A DNA stretch of 29,827 nucleotides from a virus, in the IMG/VR virus record IMGVR_UViG_3300037847_001380, positions 1 through 29,827 of that record; one strand, written 5' to 3'. Below the pieces are notes generated by a model. The model was not told the DNA's origin, did no database searches, and saw only the letters and a program-made list of their open reading frames with translations. The position numbers were made by a program, and so were the translations under genes. This document shows, piece by piece, positions 21,512 through 29,375 of this stretch (position 1 is the first letter of the stretch; the number at the start of each line of letters is the position of its first letter).

Positions 21512-24470
21512 ATCTTTTACTCCTTGGTATGACGGTAGATTCAAACTCAGCAGCCAATATCTTCACAGGTAACGCACTATCACTTTTAACTTCAATAGTG
21601 GCATCTCCTGGTTGTGCTTGTACAGGGAATCGGAAATGTCCGTCCTGTGGAGTAAAAGTGTTAAGTGTTAAGTTAGACCCTAGTATGTCAGGATTAAAAG
21701 CGTAGCTGTAGGTATCCCTGAACTTAGGAGTCACTTCAACAGTAAAGTGTCCACTCTCTGCATAGTTTAAACTACCATTACGAATTGTTTGAAAAGTATA
21801 ATCAGATGCACTGCGTCCACCTCTTTCTGTGGGTTGCTTCAAAACTTGATTAGAGAACCTGTACAACATATTGTACGGTACACCAGCAAAGAAATCAGTA
21901 GATGTTAAGTCTCCGCTGACCGTACCTGCTGTAGCTGATGTTCTAGTAAAATCTACCTTATGACCTTTCTTTGTATATATCTCTACACCTGTTGGATCAA
22001 AGGGAAAGTTGGATATAGTAGTAATCTTAGTAGCAGCATCGTAGCTCTTAGTTAATATACTTCCGTCTATTCTACTGTCTAGAAGTAAATTATAACCACT
22101 CTGATCTTGTAGCTTGTTTTCCATAGGTAACTTCTCTAAGAAGGTCTCACTGGAATCTTTAGTTATAATATATAAGTCAGACTCTATAAAATTAAAACTA
22201 ACTATAGACCTTGAAAAGGTGAATTTCTGCCAAGCACTTTGTATTTTTTCTTTGTTTTGCCAAAAGAATTTATATACGAACAATGTGGTTCTATCACTGC
22301 TAACAGTTACCAATAAATTTTCAACAGCACAACCAGCCATCAACTCGGTAGTAGAAGGAATGTAAGTAGGAACTTGTGCAGTTATTTCACTAGCATCAAA
22401 AATGTTATTATCGTTATCGACATAGTATTCCATTAACCCATCATTACTGCTGTTTCTTTTAAAACTAAAATATAAGTAATTATTCAGCACTAATGGTGTT
22501 ACTGTTTCTGATGAGTCATATTCAGTGGCAGGTGTTATACTTACTGTTTTTGGACTTAACAACTCATTACCTCGTAATACAAACTGTGTTTTGTTTGAAA
22601 ATAAAAGAAGCTTTTCTTGAAACGCTATTGCGTGTTGTAACTCCGTTACTTTCGTGTGGCTTATTCCCACATCGATTGGAGCTGAATCTAATAAACTTAA
22701 AACGCTTGTCCTCCAAAAGTTAAAATACTCATCAGATTCGCTAAAGATTATATCATGTTTAGTTATAAAACCTAACCTATTCTTGAAGAAGAAAATATCT
22801 TTTATCTTACTACCTACAAAACTAGGAGCTGGGTTACTTTTATCGTCTCCTGCTTTTCTGGATGTCCAATCGATAGTAGATAAAGTCCAATAATTAAAAG
22901 AAGTGTCTGTAGGTTTTAATTGTAAAGGTAAAGTGCTTTTGTTTAGTTTTGTGGTTATACCTCTAGAAACTCCTATTTCATTTGTCTCGTCTTCCCATCC
23001 TATTGTTTCTACCCAACTCCCCTCTCCAAAGTCATTACCTTCTTTTGTTTTAAACTTAACATAATAGTCATCTTGTACTAACTCAGTATCCCCTATGACT
23101 TTCACTCTAAACGAGTTATAACACTTAGCAGGTAAATCTGTAATGCTTTGTACTTCTTTATATATAGCCGTTAAACCTTGATCTGCTAAACCGTCTGATG
23201 TCCTTATATTAAAATCAGAACCTTCACTATAATCAGTACCACTCGACCAAGCGGAAGCTAAATCTGTACTGTGTATTAATAATTCCCAGTAATCTTCATA
23301 AGAAGTCCCAACACCTGGTTCATTACTGGCTGCTGCTGTGTGACTTTGAATACATCTGTAGTATTGGTTATTATTAGTAACATAAGAAACACCTGTGATT
23401 TTAATTACAGCATCTTTTACAACACTTTTAAAACTAGATTGAGTCCCCAAAGTAGCTGTAGCAGTCGCTGGAGTTTGCACATATAAAAATCCAAAACCTA
23501 TAAAATTATTTTCAGAATCATATATAAGAGGAATAATATTTACTACAGGAGTTTGATACGAAGAGTCATATCCTGATCCACTATAAAACAAGTCAACACT
23601 TTGTATTGAGCCGTTAATTATATTAGCCCAACCTTGAGCACCTGTACCTCTTAAAACACCAGAAGAATCATATTGATCCACTTCTACAAAGACCTTTATA
23701 GTCTGCCCTTCTCCTGCTACATATCCTGACCCTCCGTTAGTTACTGTGATACTTTCTACTATACCTGTGTTAGTACTAAGTCGATGAGCTATTAATGTGT
23801 TTAAATCTTTAGCTATATGTTCTGTATCTGCATCAAAACCTCCGTGACTCGATGATGATCCACTACCGCTCCTATAAGTGGCAGGGTAATCAGAGCTTAC
23901 TGTTCCTCCGCTGGTTGTGACACTAGAAGTATTTGGTATTACTGAGTCATTAATATATACGCTATAATTTTTATCATAGTCCCCTAAGTTAACTACTATC
24001 AAAGCTTCCTTTTCTAAAGGTAAAGATAAATTAGAAGAGGAAATTGATACAGTTTGTTCTTTGTTAGCTATAAGGGTATAGTCGGCTACAGTAAGTGCTT
24101 TAACATCCTCTCTAGGATTCGATATATTATTTAAGTATGTTTGAGCTTCAGTACTTATACTTACTTGAGTAACAGGATTACCTGTATTCAGATTAAAAAG
24201 AGATACAGCACATACTGATACTTTATTCTCTAATACACAAGCAAACCTATTATTCGCATCCCTGTCTATATATTGGACATATGAATCATCGTTTATAGGA
24301 CGATTAAATAGTTTATTTATGTGCCTAGTGTTAGGTCTCTTTACTAATCCTTCAACGACAGTAGCCCAAGCGTTTATCTGCTCATCGCATTGTCCTGGAT
24401 AACGAAGGTTATCAGGTTGTTGAGAGACTCCTTGGGCTAAGTTAGGTACACTATTAACTAACAGGGGCAT
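21501..24470 (-). CDS. tail tubular protein B (nozzle, T7 gp12-like) with an inserted region
   Basis: 989 aa (T7 gp12: 794). Forms the tail nozzle through which DNA leaves. The N-terminus is typical (PNLAQGVSQQPDNLRYPGQC, EGLVKRPNTRHI), as are FHxSRLGF-like KNRLGFITKHDIIFSESDEY and the end (ILAAEFESTVIPRSKRYGS). The extra length lies about residues 236-440: two Gly-Ser-Gly-Tyr units (VTNGGSGYVAGE, FYSGSGYDSSYQTP) and a segment (YYRCIQSHTAAASNEPGVGT..YWELL) resembling carbohydrate-binding modules of type 5/12. The start shares one base with the tail tubular A stop (TAATG). Confidence 0.93.
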   Translation of the reverse strand: MPLLVNSVPNLAQGVSQQPDNLRYPGQCDEQINAWATVVEGLVKRPNTRHINKLFNRPINDDSYVQYIDRDANNRFACVLENKVSVCAVSLFNLNTGNPVTQVSISTEAQTYLNNISNPREDVKALTVADYTLIANKEQTVSISSSNLSLPLEKEALIVVNLGDYDKNYSVYINDSVIPNTSSVTTSGGTVSSDYPATYRSGSGSSSSHGGFDADTEHIAKDLNTLIAHRLSTNTGIVESITVTNGGSGYVAGEGQTIKVFVEVDQYDSSGVLRGTGAQGWANIINGSIQSVDLFYSGSGYDSSYQTPVVNIIPLIYDSENNFIGFGFLYVQTPATATATLGTQSSFKSVVKDAVIKITGVSYVTNNNQYYRCIQSHTAAASNEPGVGTSYEDYWELLIHSTDLASAWSSGTDYSEGSDFNIRTSDGLADQGLTAIYKEVQSITDLPAKCYNSFRVKVIGDTELVQDDYYVKFKTKEGNDFGEGSWVETIGWEDETNEIGVSRGITTKLNKSTLPLQLKPTDTSFNYWTLSTIDWTSRKAGDDKSNPAPSFVGSKIKDIFFFKNRLGFITKHDIIFSESDEYFNFWRTSVLSLLDSAPIDVGISHTKVTELQHAIAFQEKLLLFSNKTQFVLRGNELLSPKTVSITPATEYDSSETVTPLVLNNYLYFSFKRNSSNDGLMEYYVDNDNNIFDASEITAQVPTYIPSTTELMAGCAVENLLVTVSSDRTTLFVYKFFWQNKEKIQSAWQKFTFSRSIVSFNFIESDLYIITKDSSETFLEKLPMENKLQDQSGYNLLLDSRIDGSILTKSYDAATKITTISNFPFDPTGVEIYTKKGHKVDFTRTSATAGTVSGDLTSTDFFAGVPYNMLYRFSNQVLKQPTERGGRSASDYTFQTIRNGSLNYAESGHFTVEVTPKFRDTYSYAFNPDILGSNLTLNTFTPQDGHFRFPVQAQPGDATIEVKSDSALPVKILAAEFESTVIPRSKRYGS

Positions 24471-25048
24471 TATCTATCAAGCACTCGAAGTACGCTGTAG
24501 TGATCAAATATGGTTCTATCTGCATTCTCAGAGTCACTTTCTATAGCTCTTGCTTTAGCCTCTATTTCATCCCTTAAAGCAAATCCTTCTATCTCTCGAC
24601 TTCCTAAGAACCTAGCAGCAAATATACGAGCTGCCTTAACAGATATGTAATGTCTAAATTGTTCAGGCATCTCTTCGTAGTCTAATTCAAAAGTAATAAT
24701 AGCTTTTAAATTTTTAGTCCAAGTATCCCTGTGGTTTTTCCTGTCATATAAAGTTAGACCTCTTTGCACAGGATCAGTGTCCGTGTTTAAGTCAGGGTCT
24801 AAGTCCACCTTTAAAGTGTTAACAGGAAGAGTAATCTTACCAGTACCTGAATCAGGAACTAAAGGGTAATCATACTCAGTATTGAAATGCCAACCTTCTG
24901 ATTGTATTGCTTTGCTTGTTTCATCTAAAACAGATTCCGCTTGGACTACTGTTACTGGGACGCTTGCCCCTCCTAAAGTATTAACAGGAGATTCTCCTAT
25001 TACAGCAATCATTATATTTACTGCGTCTAGTTTAGTGGTTAAAGCCAT
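24470..25048 (-). CDS. tail tubular protein A (adaptor, T7 gp11-like)
   Basis: 192 aa (T7 gp11: 196). Ring between portal and nozzle; also an attachment site for fibres. MALTTKLDAVNIMIAVIGES, GWHFNTEYDYPLVPDSGTGK and LYDRKNHRDTW are typical of the family, as is FRHYISVKAARIFAARFLGS. First gene after the terminator that follows the capsid gene. The leader has GAAAG about 6 nt before the ATG. Confidence 0.93.
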   Translation of the reverse strand: MALTTKLDAVNIMIAVIGESPVNTLGGASVPVTVVQAESVLDETSKAIQSEGWHFNTEYDYPLVPDSGTGKITLPVNTLKVDLDPDLNTDTDPVQRGLTLYDRKNHRDTWTKNLKAIITFELDYEEMPEQFRHYISVKAARIFAARFLGSREIEGFALRDEIEAKARAIESDSENADRTIFDHYSVLRVLDR

Positions 25049-25067
25049 AGCATTCTTTCAGTAAATT

Positions 25068-25122
25068 AAAAAAAAATCAGTGAAGGGGAGCGGAACGAAT
25101 CCAACGACCTCCCCAACACCGA
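25068..25122 (-). terminator. intrinsic terminator after the capsid gene (T7 T-phi position)
   Basis: On the minus strand TCGGTG pairs with CACTGA, then a 2x2 T/T internal loop, then GGGGAG pairs with CTCCCC, with a small apical hairpin. Nine T follow at once (25076-25068). It sits between the major capsid and tail tubular A genes, exactly where T7 has T-phi, which raises capsid mRNA relative to tail mRNA. Confidence 0.85.
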
Positions 25123-25133
25123 GAGAAAACAAG

Positions 25134-26195
25134 TTAAGCTATTAATTCAATAGCACACTCAGGACGGAGAACTCCGTGACCCATAGCATACTTAGCAACA
25201 AATAGTGTACCTTGACGCTCAATCTGATACTCAGACTCGGTAGCAAGATCAAGCAATTTAACAGTTCCAACAGCAGCGGAATGAGAAACAATACCTTTAG
25301 TAGTGGTGAAGTTTCCGTTATATCCTACTCCGTTACCTCCGAACACATCATTACTAGCCTCACCGTCTCCAGTAGAAGTGGAGCTAAGATCAGTCGAAGG
25401 AATGTGGTTAGACTTGTAAAGGCTGATACCTGCAATTTGTGGTATATTTCCTGAAGCAAGACTTCCAGCTCCTCCGATATCTTTATTGATAGCTGAAGTA
25501 AGGCTGAATCCATTAGAAGCATCAGCACCTGTTACTAACTTGTAGTACTCAGCAGGACGCAATACACAGAAACGACCTTCACTAGGAACATCGTGTTCAT
25601 CCATGCGTTGAGCAGCACTGAATAAAGCAGCTACTAACTCAGCACCTGTAGGATCTCCTGTATCAGAATTAGCGTCTCCGAAGTTTACGAAGGTGTTAGC
25701 ACTGATATCAAGGATACTTCCTCCTTTTCCAGTTTGAGTCAAGTTAGCTCCTGAACGAGCAGCAGCGATGAATACTTTAGCAAGAGCAGTGTCGAAACGA
25801 ACAGCAAGTGCTTTACCCAACTCGTTAGCGTATACTGAACGAATGTCGTAGTGATTCTTTACATCGTCAATGTTAGCCAAGAAAGTAGAAGCAACAAGCA
25901 TCTTATCGATGGTGATTACTTTTTCAGACTTCTTGATGTCACTGAGATAACTATTACCACCATCAGCGATGTTTTCGCCTGGAGTGTGATAATTAGCAGA
26001 AGCTATGCCAGTCACAGGGAACTGAGCAGACTTGCCGTTTTCGATAGTGCGAATTGTGTGTAAAGGCTTAAAGATATTGGACTCTTCAAAGGTCTGCAAA
26101 ATCTCTCCAGAAAACTTCTTGAGAAACAAAGCATCATTATCAGAACCACCTTCAATAAGACCTACACGACTGGGAGATGTATTTCCATTAGCCAT
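25134..26195 (-). CDS. major capsid protein (T7 gp10-like, HK97 fold expected)
   Basis: 353 aa (T7 gp10A: 345). It builds the icosahedral shell. Typical start (NDALFLKKFSGEILQTFEES), followed by HTIRTIENGKSAQFPVTGIA, IDKMLVASTFLANIDDVKNH and PSEGRFCVLRPAEYYKLV, all family blocks. The leader has TAGGAAA about 10 nt before the ATG. There is a terminator 12 bp after it. No slippery site for a gp10B-type extension is obvious. Confidence 0.95.
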   Translation of the reverse strand: MANGNTSPSRVGLIEGGSDNDALFLKKFSGEILQTFEESNIFKPLHTIRTIENGKSAQFPVTGIASANYHTPGENIADGGNSYLSDIKKSEKVITIDKMLVASTFLANIDDVKNHYDIRSVYANELGKALAVRFDTALAKVFIAAARSGANLTQTGKGGSILDISANTFVNFGDANSDTGDPTGAELVAALFSAAQRMDEHDVPSEGRFCVLRPAEYYKLVTGADASNGFSLTSAINKDIGGAGSLASGNIPQIAGISLYKSNHIPSTDLSSTSTGDGEASNDVFGGNGVGYNGNFTTTKGIVSHSAAVGTVKLLDLATESEYQIERQGTLFVAKYAMGHGVLRPECAIELIA

Positions 26196-26244
26196 AATAT
26201 ATATTTCCTATTTTAAACTATTATTAGTTATACTAATTGTCGAT
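26196..26244 (-). promoter_or_regulatory. leader of the capsid gene with overlapping palindromes
   Basis: Contains TTAGT-ATA-ACTAA (26224-26236) and, overlapping it, AACTA-ATAA-TAGTT, in A/T-rich DNA. T7 has its strongest late promoter (phi10) here, so this leader is where a phage-polymerase promoter would be expected. I could not match it to a known promoter consensus. Confidence 0.3.
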
Positions 26245-26349
26245 TTAAAGTAAATTAAGTATTATAATCCCACTTAAACATAGAACAGTCAAGACAATAG
26301 CTTTTTCCTTTTTGTTCAATGAGTTATAAAATTGTAGTATTTTATTCAT
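26245..26349 (-). CDS. small membrane protein, 34 aa
   Basis: MNKILQFYNSLNKKEKAIVL, then TVLCLSGIIILNLL: a basic N-terminus and one hydrophobic C-terminal span. The start overlaps the stop of the lipoprotein-like gene by 8 nt, which suggests coupling. There is no Shine-Dalgarno. Size and layout would fit a small holin-like or lysis-control protein, but the position before the capsid gene is unusual. Confidence 0.5.
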   Translation of the reverse strand: MNKILQFYNSLNKKEKAIVLTVLCLSGIIILNLL

Positions 26350-26770
26350 GTTTTATTTTAGATTTGTTGTGTACATAGCGAGTGTAAATTAAAGGAACTA
26401 CATTCCAAAGGATAACACCTATGAGACATAGTTTCAAGAAACCATATACTTCATCTAACATAGAGTCAAAGAATCCATCATCCATTTTTTCATCTAGTTG
26501 TTGTTGTACAAGTTTCTGTACATCTCCTTCAGATATAGCTTTAACTTTGTTAGCTAGTCCTTTGTTCTGCTCCATTAGCTTTGCACCTTCTCCTATACCC
26601 CATCCAAGGGCAGCACCACCAGCAGCAGGACCAGGACCACCAAGGCTACCAATAGTTGCTCCACCTACACTCCCTGCTAAAGGGTAGAAAGAAGCCTTGG
26701 AACATCCGCTAAAAAGAACCAGAACCAACACTGGCAAGAAAAATGACGGAGTCCAAGGCTTCCACCCCAT
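26342..26770 (-). CDS. lipoprotein-like membrane protein with glycine zipper, 142 aa
   Basis: Residues 1-23 look like a lipoprotein signal (hydrophobic FFLPVLVLVLFSGC, lipid Cys at 23; the -3 residue is Phe, less usual). Residues 33-62 are Gly/Ala-rich with GxxxG spacing (GSVGGATIGSLGGPGPAAGG), then a charged helix (QKLVQQQLDEKMDDGFFDSM) and a second membrane span at about 111-130 (FLKLCLIGVILWNVVPLIYT). T7 has nothing like it between scaffold and capsid. It may act in lysis (spanin-like), in superinfection exclusion, or in the virion. Confidence 0.7.
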   Translation of the reverse strand: MGWKPWTPSFFLPVLVLVLFSGCSKASFYPLAGSVGGATIGSLGGPGPAAGGAALGWGIGEGAKLMEQNKGLANKVKAISEGDVQKLVQQQLDEKMDDGFFDSMLDEVYGFLKLCLIGVILWNVVPLIYTRYVHNKSKIKHE

Positions 26771-26787
26771 AATATAATTAATACAAA

Positions 26788-27573
26788 CTAAATGTAATTG
26801 TGACTTACTGCTATGCGTCTGTCAATCTCTTCGTGATAAGCTTTATCACCACTCTTGTATCTAGGATCAGACATAGCTCTAGCAAGTTCCTGGTTAGATT
26901 TAAAAGGCATAGTGGAAGAACCATTCACAGCACCTTGTGTTAACCTTGGTGCAACTCCGTTCTCCGCTTTGTATTGTGCGTAAAGTCCTTTAGCTGCAAG
27001 CTTTGCTTGTTCAACTGTGCCACTTTGTACAATATCATCAAAAGTATCTATCTCTTCCTGAGACAAGTTGTTAGCTGCCCATTCTGCCATTTGGTCCCAA
27101 TTACCGTCTGCTACTGCTTTGATGCTCCCTTCTTCACTTTGCATAAGAGCCTGTTGACCAGCAGCATAGCTATCTACTAACTCCTTCGGTAACCCAATCT
27201 CAGCAAGATTCTTATAGGTCTCTTCAGATATAACACCGTCATTCTCAAAGAACTCTTTACTAGCTTCCACAATAACATCGTTAGTATTCGTATCTTGTTC
27301 AGTGTTGTCCTCTTTGTTTTGTTCATCGTTTGTTGGTTGTTCTTCTTGTTGTTCTTCTTGTTCGTTAGCCCCTGCTCCCAATTTCTTTTCAAGTTCACTA
27401 TAGGCATTAGCCATATCTTCAGCACTCTTGAATTTTTCAGGTAACCAATCAGGTCTATCCTCTTGCGTTTCTTGTGTTTGTTCTTCAGATACTGCATCAA
27501 CAGCTTCCTCTGACTCAGGGTCAACTTCCTGTGGTGCTTTTTCATTTATCTCTACTCGGTGTAAATCAGCCAT
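26788..27573 (-). CDS. scaffold (capsid assembly) protein, T7 gp9-like
   Basis: 261 aa (T7 gp9: 307). Guides prohead assembly and leaves before packaging. Acidic, Gln/Glu-rich N-terminal half with a run of NEQEEQQEEQPTNDEQNKED, preceded by DWLPEKFKSAEDMANAYSEL, and a conserved C-terminal segment (PFKSNQELARAMSDPRYKSG, DKAYHEEIDRRI) likely to bind the capsid protein. ATG 27573 chosen because the family begins MADLHRVEI-like; a frame extending to 27627 overlaps the portal gene. Confidence 0.9.
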   Translation of the reverse strand: MADLHRVEINEKAPQEVDPESEEAVDAVSEEQTQETQEDRPDWLPEKFKSAEDMANAYSELEKKLGAGANEQEEQQEEQPTNDEQNKEDNTEQDTNTNDVIVEASKEFFENDGVISEETYKNLAEIGLPKELVDSYAAGQQALMQSEEGSIKAVADGNWDQMAEWAANNLSQEEIDTFDDIVQSGTVEQAKLAAKGLYAQYKAENGVAPRLTQGAVNGSSTMPFKSNQELARAMSDPRYKSGDKAYHEEIDRRIAVSHNYI

Positions 27574-27580
27574 ATCTCTC

Positions 27581-29134
27581 TTATTCTTCTTGTTGTTGTT
27601 GTGCCATGTACTGCTCCTGTGCAGCATTGATAGCAGGGGCTACAGCAGGTTGACCTAACTTCATTAACATCTCTTGTTGTTGTGCCATCTGCATAGCTTG
27701 TTGAATTTCTTCTTCTGTCTTGATCAATCCTTCAGTCTCAATACCTAATGCTGTGGCTCTTCTTTTGAAGTAGTCAGATACATTAACATACTCTGCAACT
27801 GCTTGAGGACCAACGATTTGATTAGCTCCTGCAAGGAATAGATCAAGCTTCTGTAAATCATTACCTCGTCCTAGTGCTTCAACACCAGTAACAATAGTAG
27901 GTTTAACAATGTCTTTAGGTAACTTAGGTAGTCTTCTTTCTTTTGACATCCTAGCCATCAACCTTGTTACTACAGGCATTTGAAACTCTTGAGACAGTAA
28001 CGAATAAAGACCACCTAGTGCAGCTTCCAACTCCTGAGATAACATTCTTATCTCCTCTGCTGTTACTCGTTCTGCATCTCTGACTACTCCACTATTCAAT
28101 AGGAATGCTTGTGATAAACGATCACTGATTCCATTCATTACTGACTGTGCAGTTCTGAAGTCATTGAACTTGTTAAGTTGTAATACAGATACATCTCCGT
28201 CACTGCCTTGTACAATAGCACCGTTAGGAGATTCAGATAAAGTCTTAGCTCTTGTCGTACCGTTAGGATTAACCATGAACAATACTTTAGCTGCTGCTGC
28301 ACTACCCTCTACGATAGCTTTAGTCAGAGCTTCAAGGGATTTAAGATCTCCTATATACTCCTCTACAAATCCTCTACCGTAGTCTTCACCGTCTATCCTG
28401 GTGTATCTGAGAGGCAGGAATGGAGTCTTTTCTATTGGATATCTACCTATCGACTCTTCTATGACCATTCCTTTTACATCCTGTTGTACTACAAACTCAT
28501 TGCCTTCTCTAACTACAGAGGTGTACAAGTCACAACTATTCTCTTTCTCTTGACGATATACTTCATCTCTAACAGACTCAGGTAACATCATAGGAGCAAC
28601 AGTTTCCTTGATAGCTATGTGTGTTACATTGCCCATTGGGTCTCTTTTAACTACATAACGGTCTAACCTGAACACCCTCATACCACCCTCATCAGGTAAG
28701 TATAACAAAGTATTTCCTGTTACTAATAAATTCTTTAACGCTTCAAAGACTCCTACTCTAAATGCTTCTACCTCAACCTCTTGTGAAACACTTCGTTCTA
28801 CATCTGCTAAAGCTTTCTCTAAATCAGATCGTAGTTGCTCTGCTCCCTCTGGTCCTAACTCCTGTTTTGCTTTATCCAATTCGTACCTGTCAATGACAAG
28901 GCGAAAGAAAGGAGCGTTAGGTGGTAACAAGGCTAACAAAAGTTTAGAGGCAAGGTTGTTAACTCCTCTAGCCCCTACTCCTTGATACGGTGTGTAATAC
29001 TTAGTAGCGTAGTTATGTCCATCAGGAGGCATTACATAAGGAATAGTCAACTCAGATGAGGTTCTACCTCTATCCAAGAAAGACCACCTTTGGTTCTCTA
29101 AGCTACTGTATAGCCCTTGTGCTGTTTCGTGCAT
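27581..29134 (-). CDS. portal (head-tail connector) protein, T7 gp8-like
   Basis: 517 aa (T7 gp8: 536). Twelve-fold ring at one vertex through which DNA enters and leaves. Typical blocks: LENQRWSFLDRGRTSSELTI, YQGVGARGVNNLASKLLLAL, LPPNAPFFRL, VTGNTLLYL, RYTRIDGEDYGRGFVEEYIG, RVTAEEIRMLSQELEAALGG. The C-terminus is Gln-rich. The stop is 8 bp before the scaffold start. A short 3-bp gap separates it from the 77-aa gene upstream. Confidence 0.96.
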   Translation of the reverse strand: MHETAQGLYSSLENQRWSFLDRGRTSSELTIPYVMPPDGHNYATKYYTPYQGVGARGVNNLASKLLLALLPPNAPFFRLVIDRYELDKAKQELGPEGAEQLRSDLEKALADVERSVSQEVEVEAFRVGVFEALKNLLVTGNTLLYLPDEGGMRVFRLDRYVVKRDPMGNVTHIAIKETVAPMMLPESVRDEVYRQEKENSCDLYTSVVREGNEFVVQQDVKGMVIEESIGRYPIEKTPFLPLRYTRIDGEDYGRGFVEEYIGDLKSLEALTKAIVEGSAAAAKVLFMVNPNGTTRAKTLSESPNGAIVQGSDGDVSVLQLNKFNDFRTAQSVMNGISDRLSQAFLLNSGVVRDAERVTAEEIRMLSQELEAALGGLYSLLSQEFQMPVVTRLMARMSKERRLPKLPKDIVKPTIVTGVEALGRGNDLQKLDLFLAGANQIVGPQAVAEYVNVSDYFKRRATALGIETEGLIKTEEEIQQAMQMAQQQEMLMKLGQPAVAPAINAAQEQYMAQQQQEE

Positions 29135-29137
29135 AGA

Positions 29138-29371
29138 TTAGTAAGGTTCGTTAGAAGTCCATTCACTCGTTGCTAATATAGCAAGAATTTCAGAATGATT
29201 GTATTGTGTCTTGCCCTCTAAAAAAGAAGGGGTTACATCAGAATCAAATTTTACAAAAGTTTTTGTGCCATCGACTGAGCATCGGACTGTATCAGCACTC
29301 GATTCCAACACTTGACTAAAATCAACGGAACTAAGCTCACTCGAATCTATGATTACATATTTTCTGCTCAT
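29138..29371 (-). CDS. conserved small protein, 77 aa
   Basis: MSRKYVIIDSSELSSVDFSQ, then SSADTVRCSVDGTKTFVKFD, ending HSEILAILATSEWTSNEPY. I recall very similar small proteins next to fibre or adhesin genes in marine phages. Function unknown; possibly a virion accessory or chaperone of the adhesin. A longer frame to 29536 exists but its N-terminal part overlaps the LamG gene in another frame, so I chose ATG 29371, four bases after the LamG stop. Confidence 0.7.
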   Translation of the reverse strand: MSRKYVIIDSSELSSVDFSQVLESSADTVRCSVDGTKTFVKFDSDVTPSFLEGKTQYNHSEILAILATSEWTSNEPY

Positions 29372-29375
29372 AATT

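Noticed and set aside
25081-25122. tRNA-like or attachment-site sequence (T-loop-like cgaatcc near gene end)
   Set aside because: Only about 40 bases, no anticodon or D arm, and it folds much better as a terminator followed by nine T on the minus strand.
26421-26687. 88-aa plus-strand frame opposite the lipoprotein-like gene
   Set aside because: It arises from the glycine/alanine-rich coding of the minus strand, and the minus frame has a signal, spans and coupling to its neighbours.
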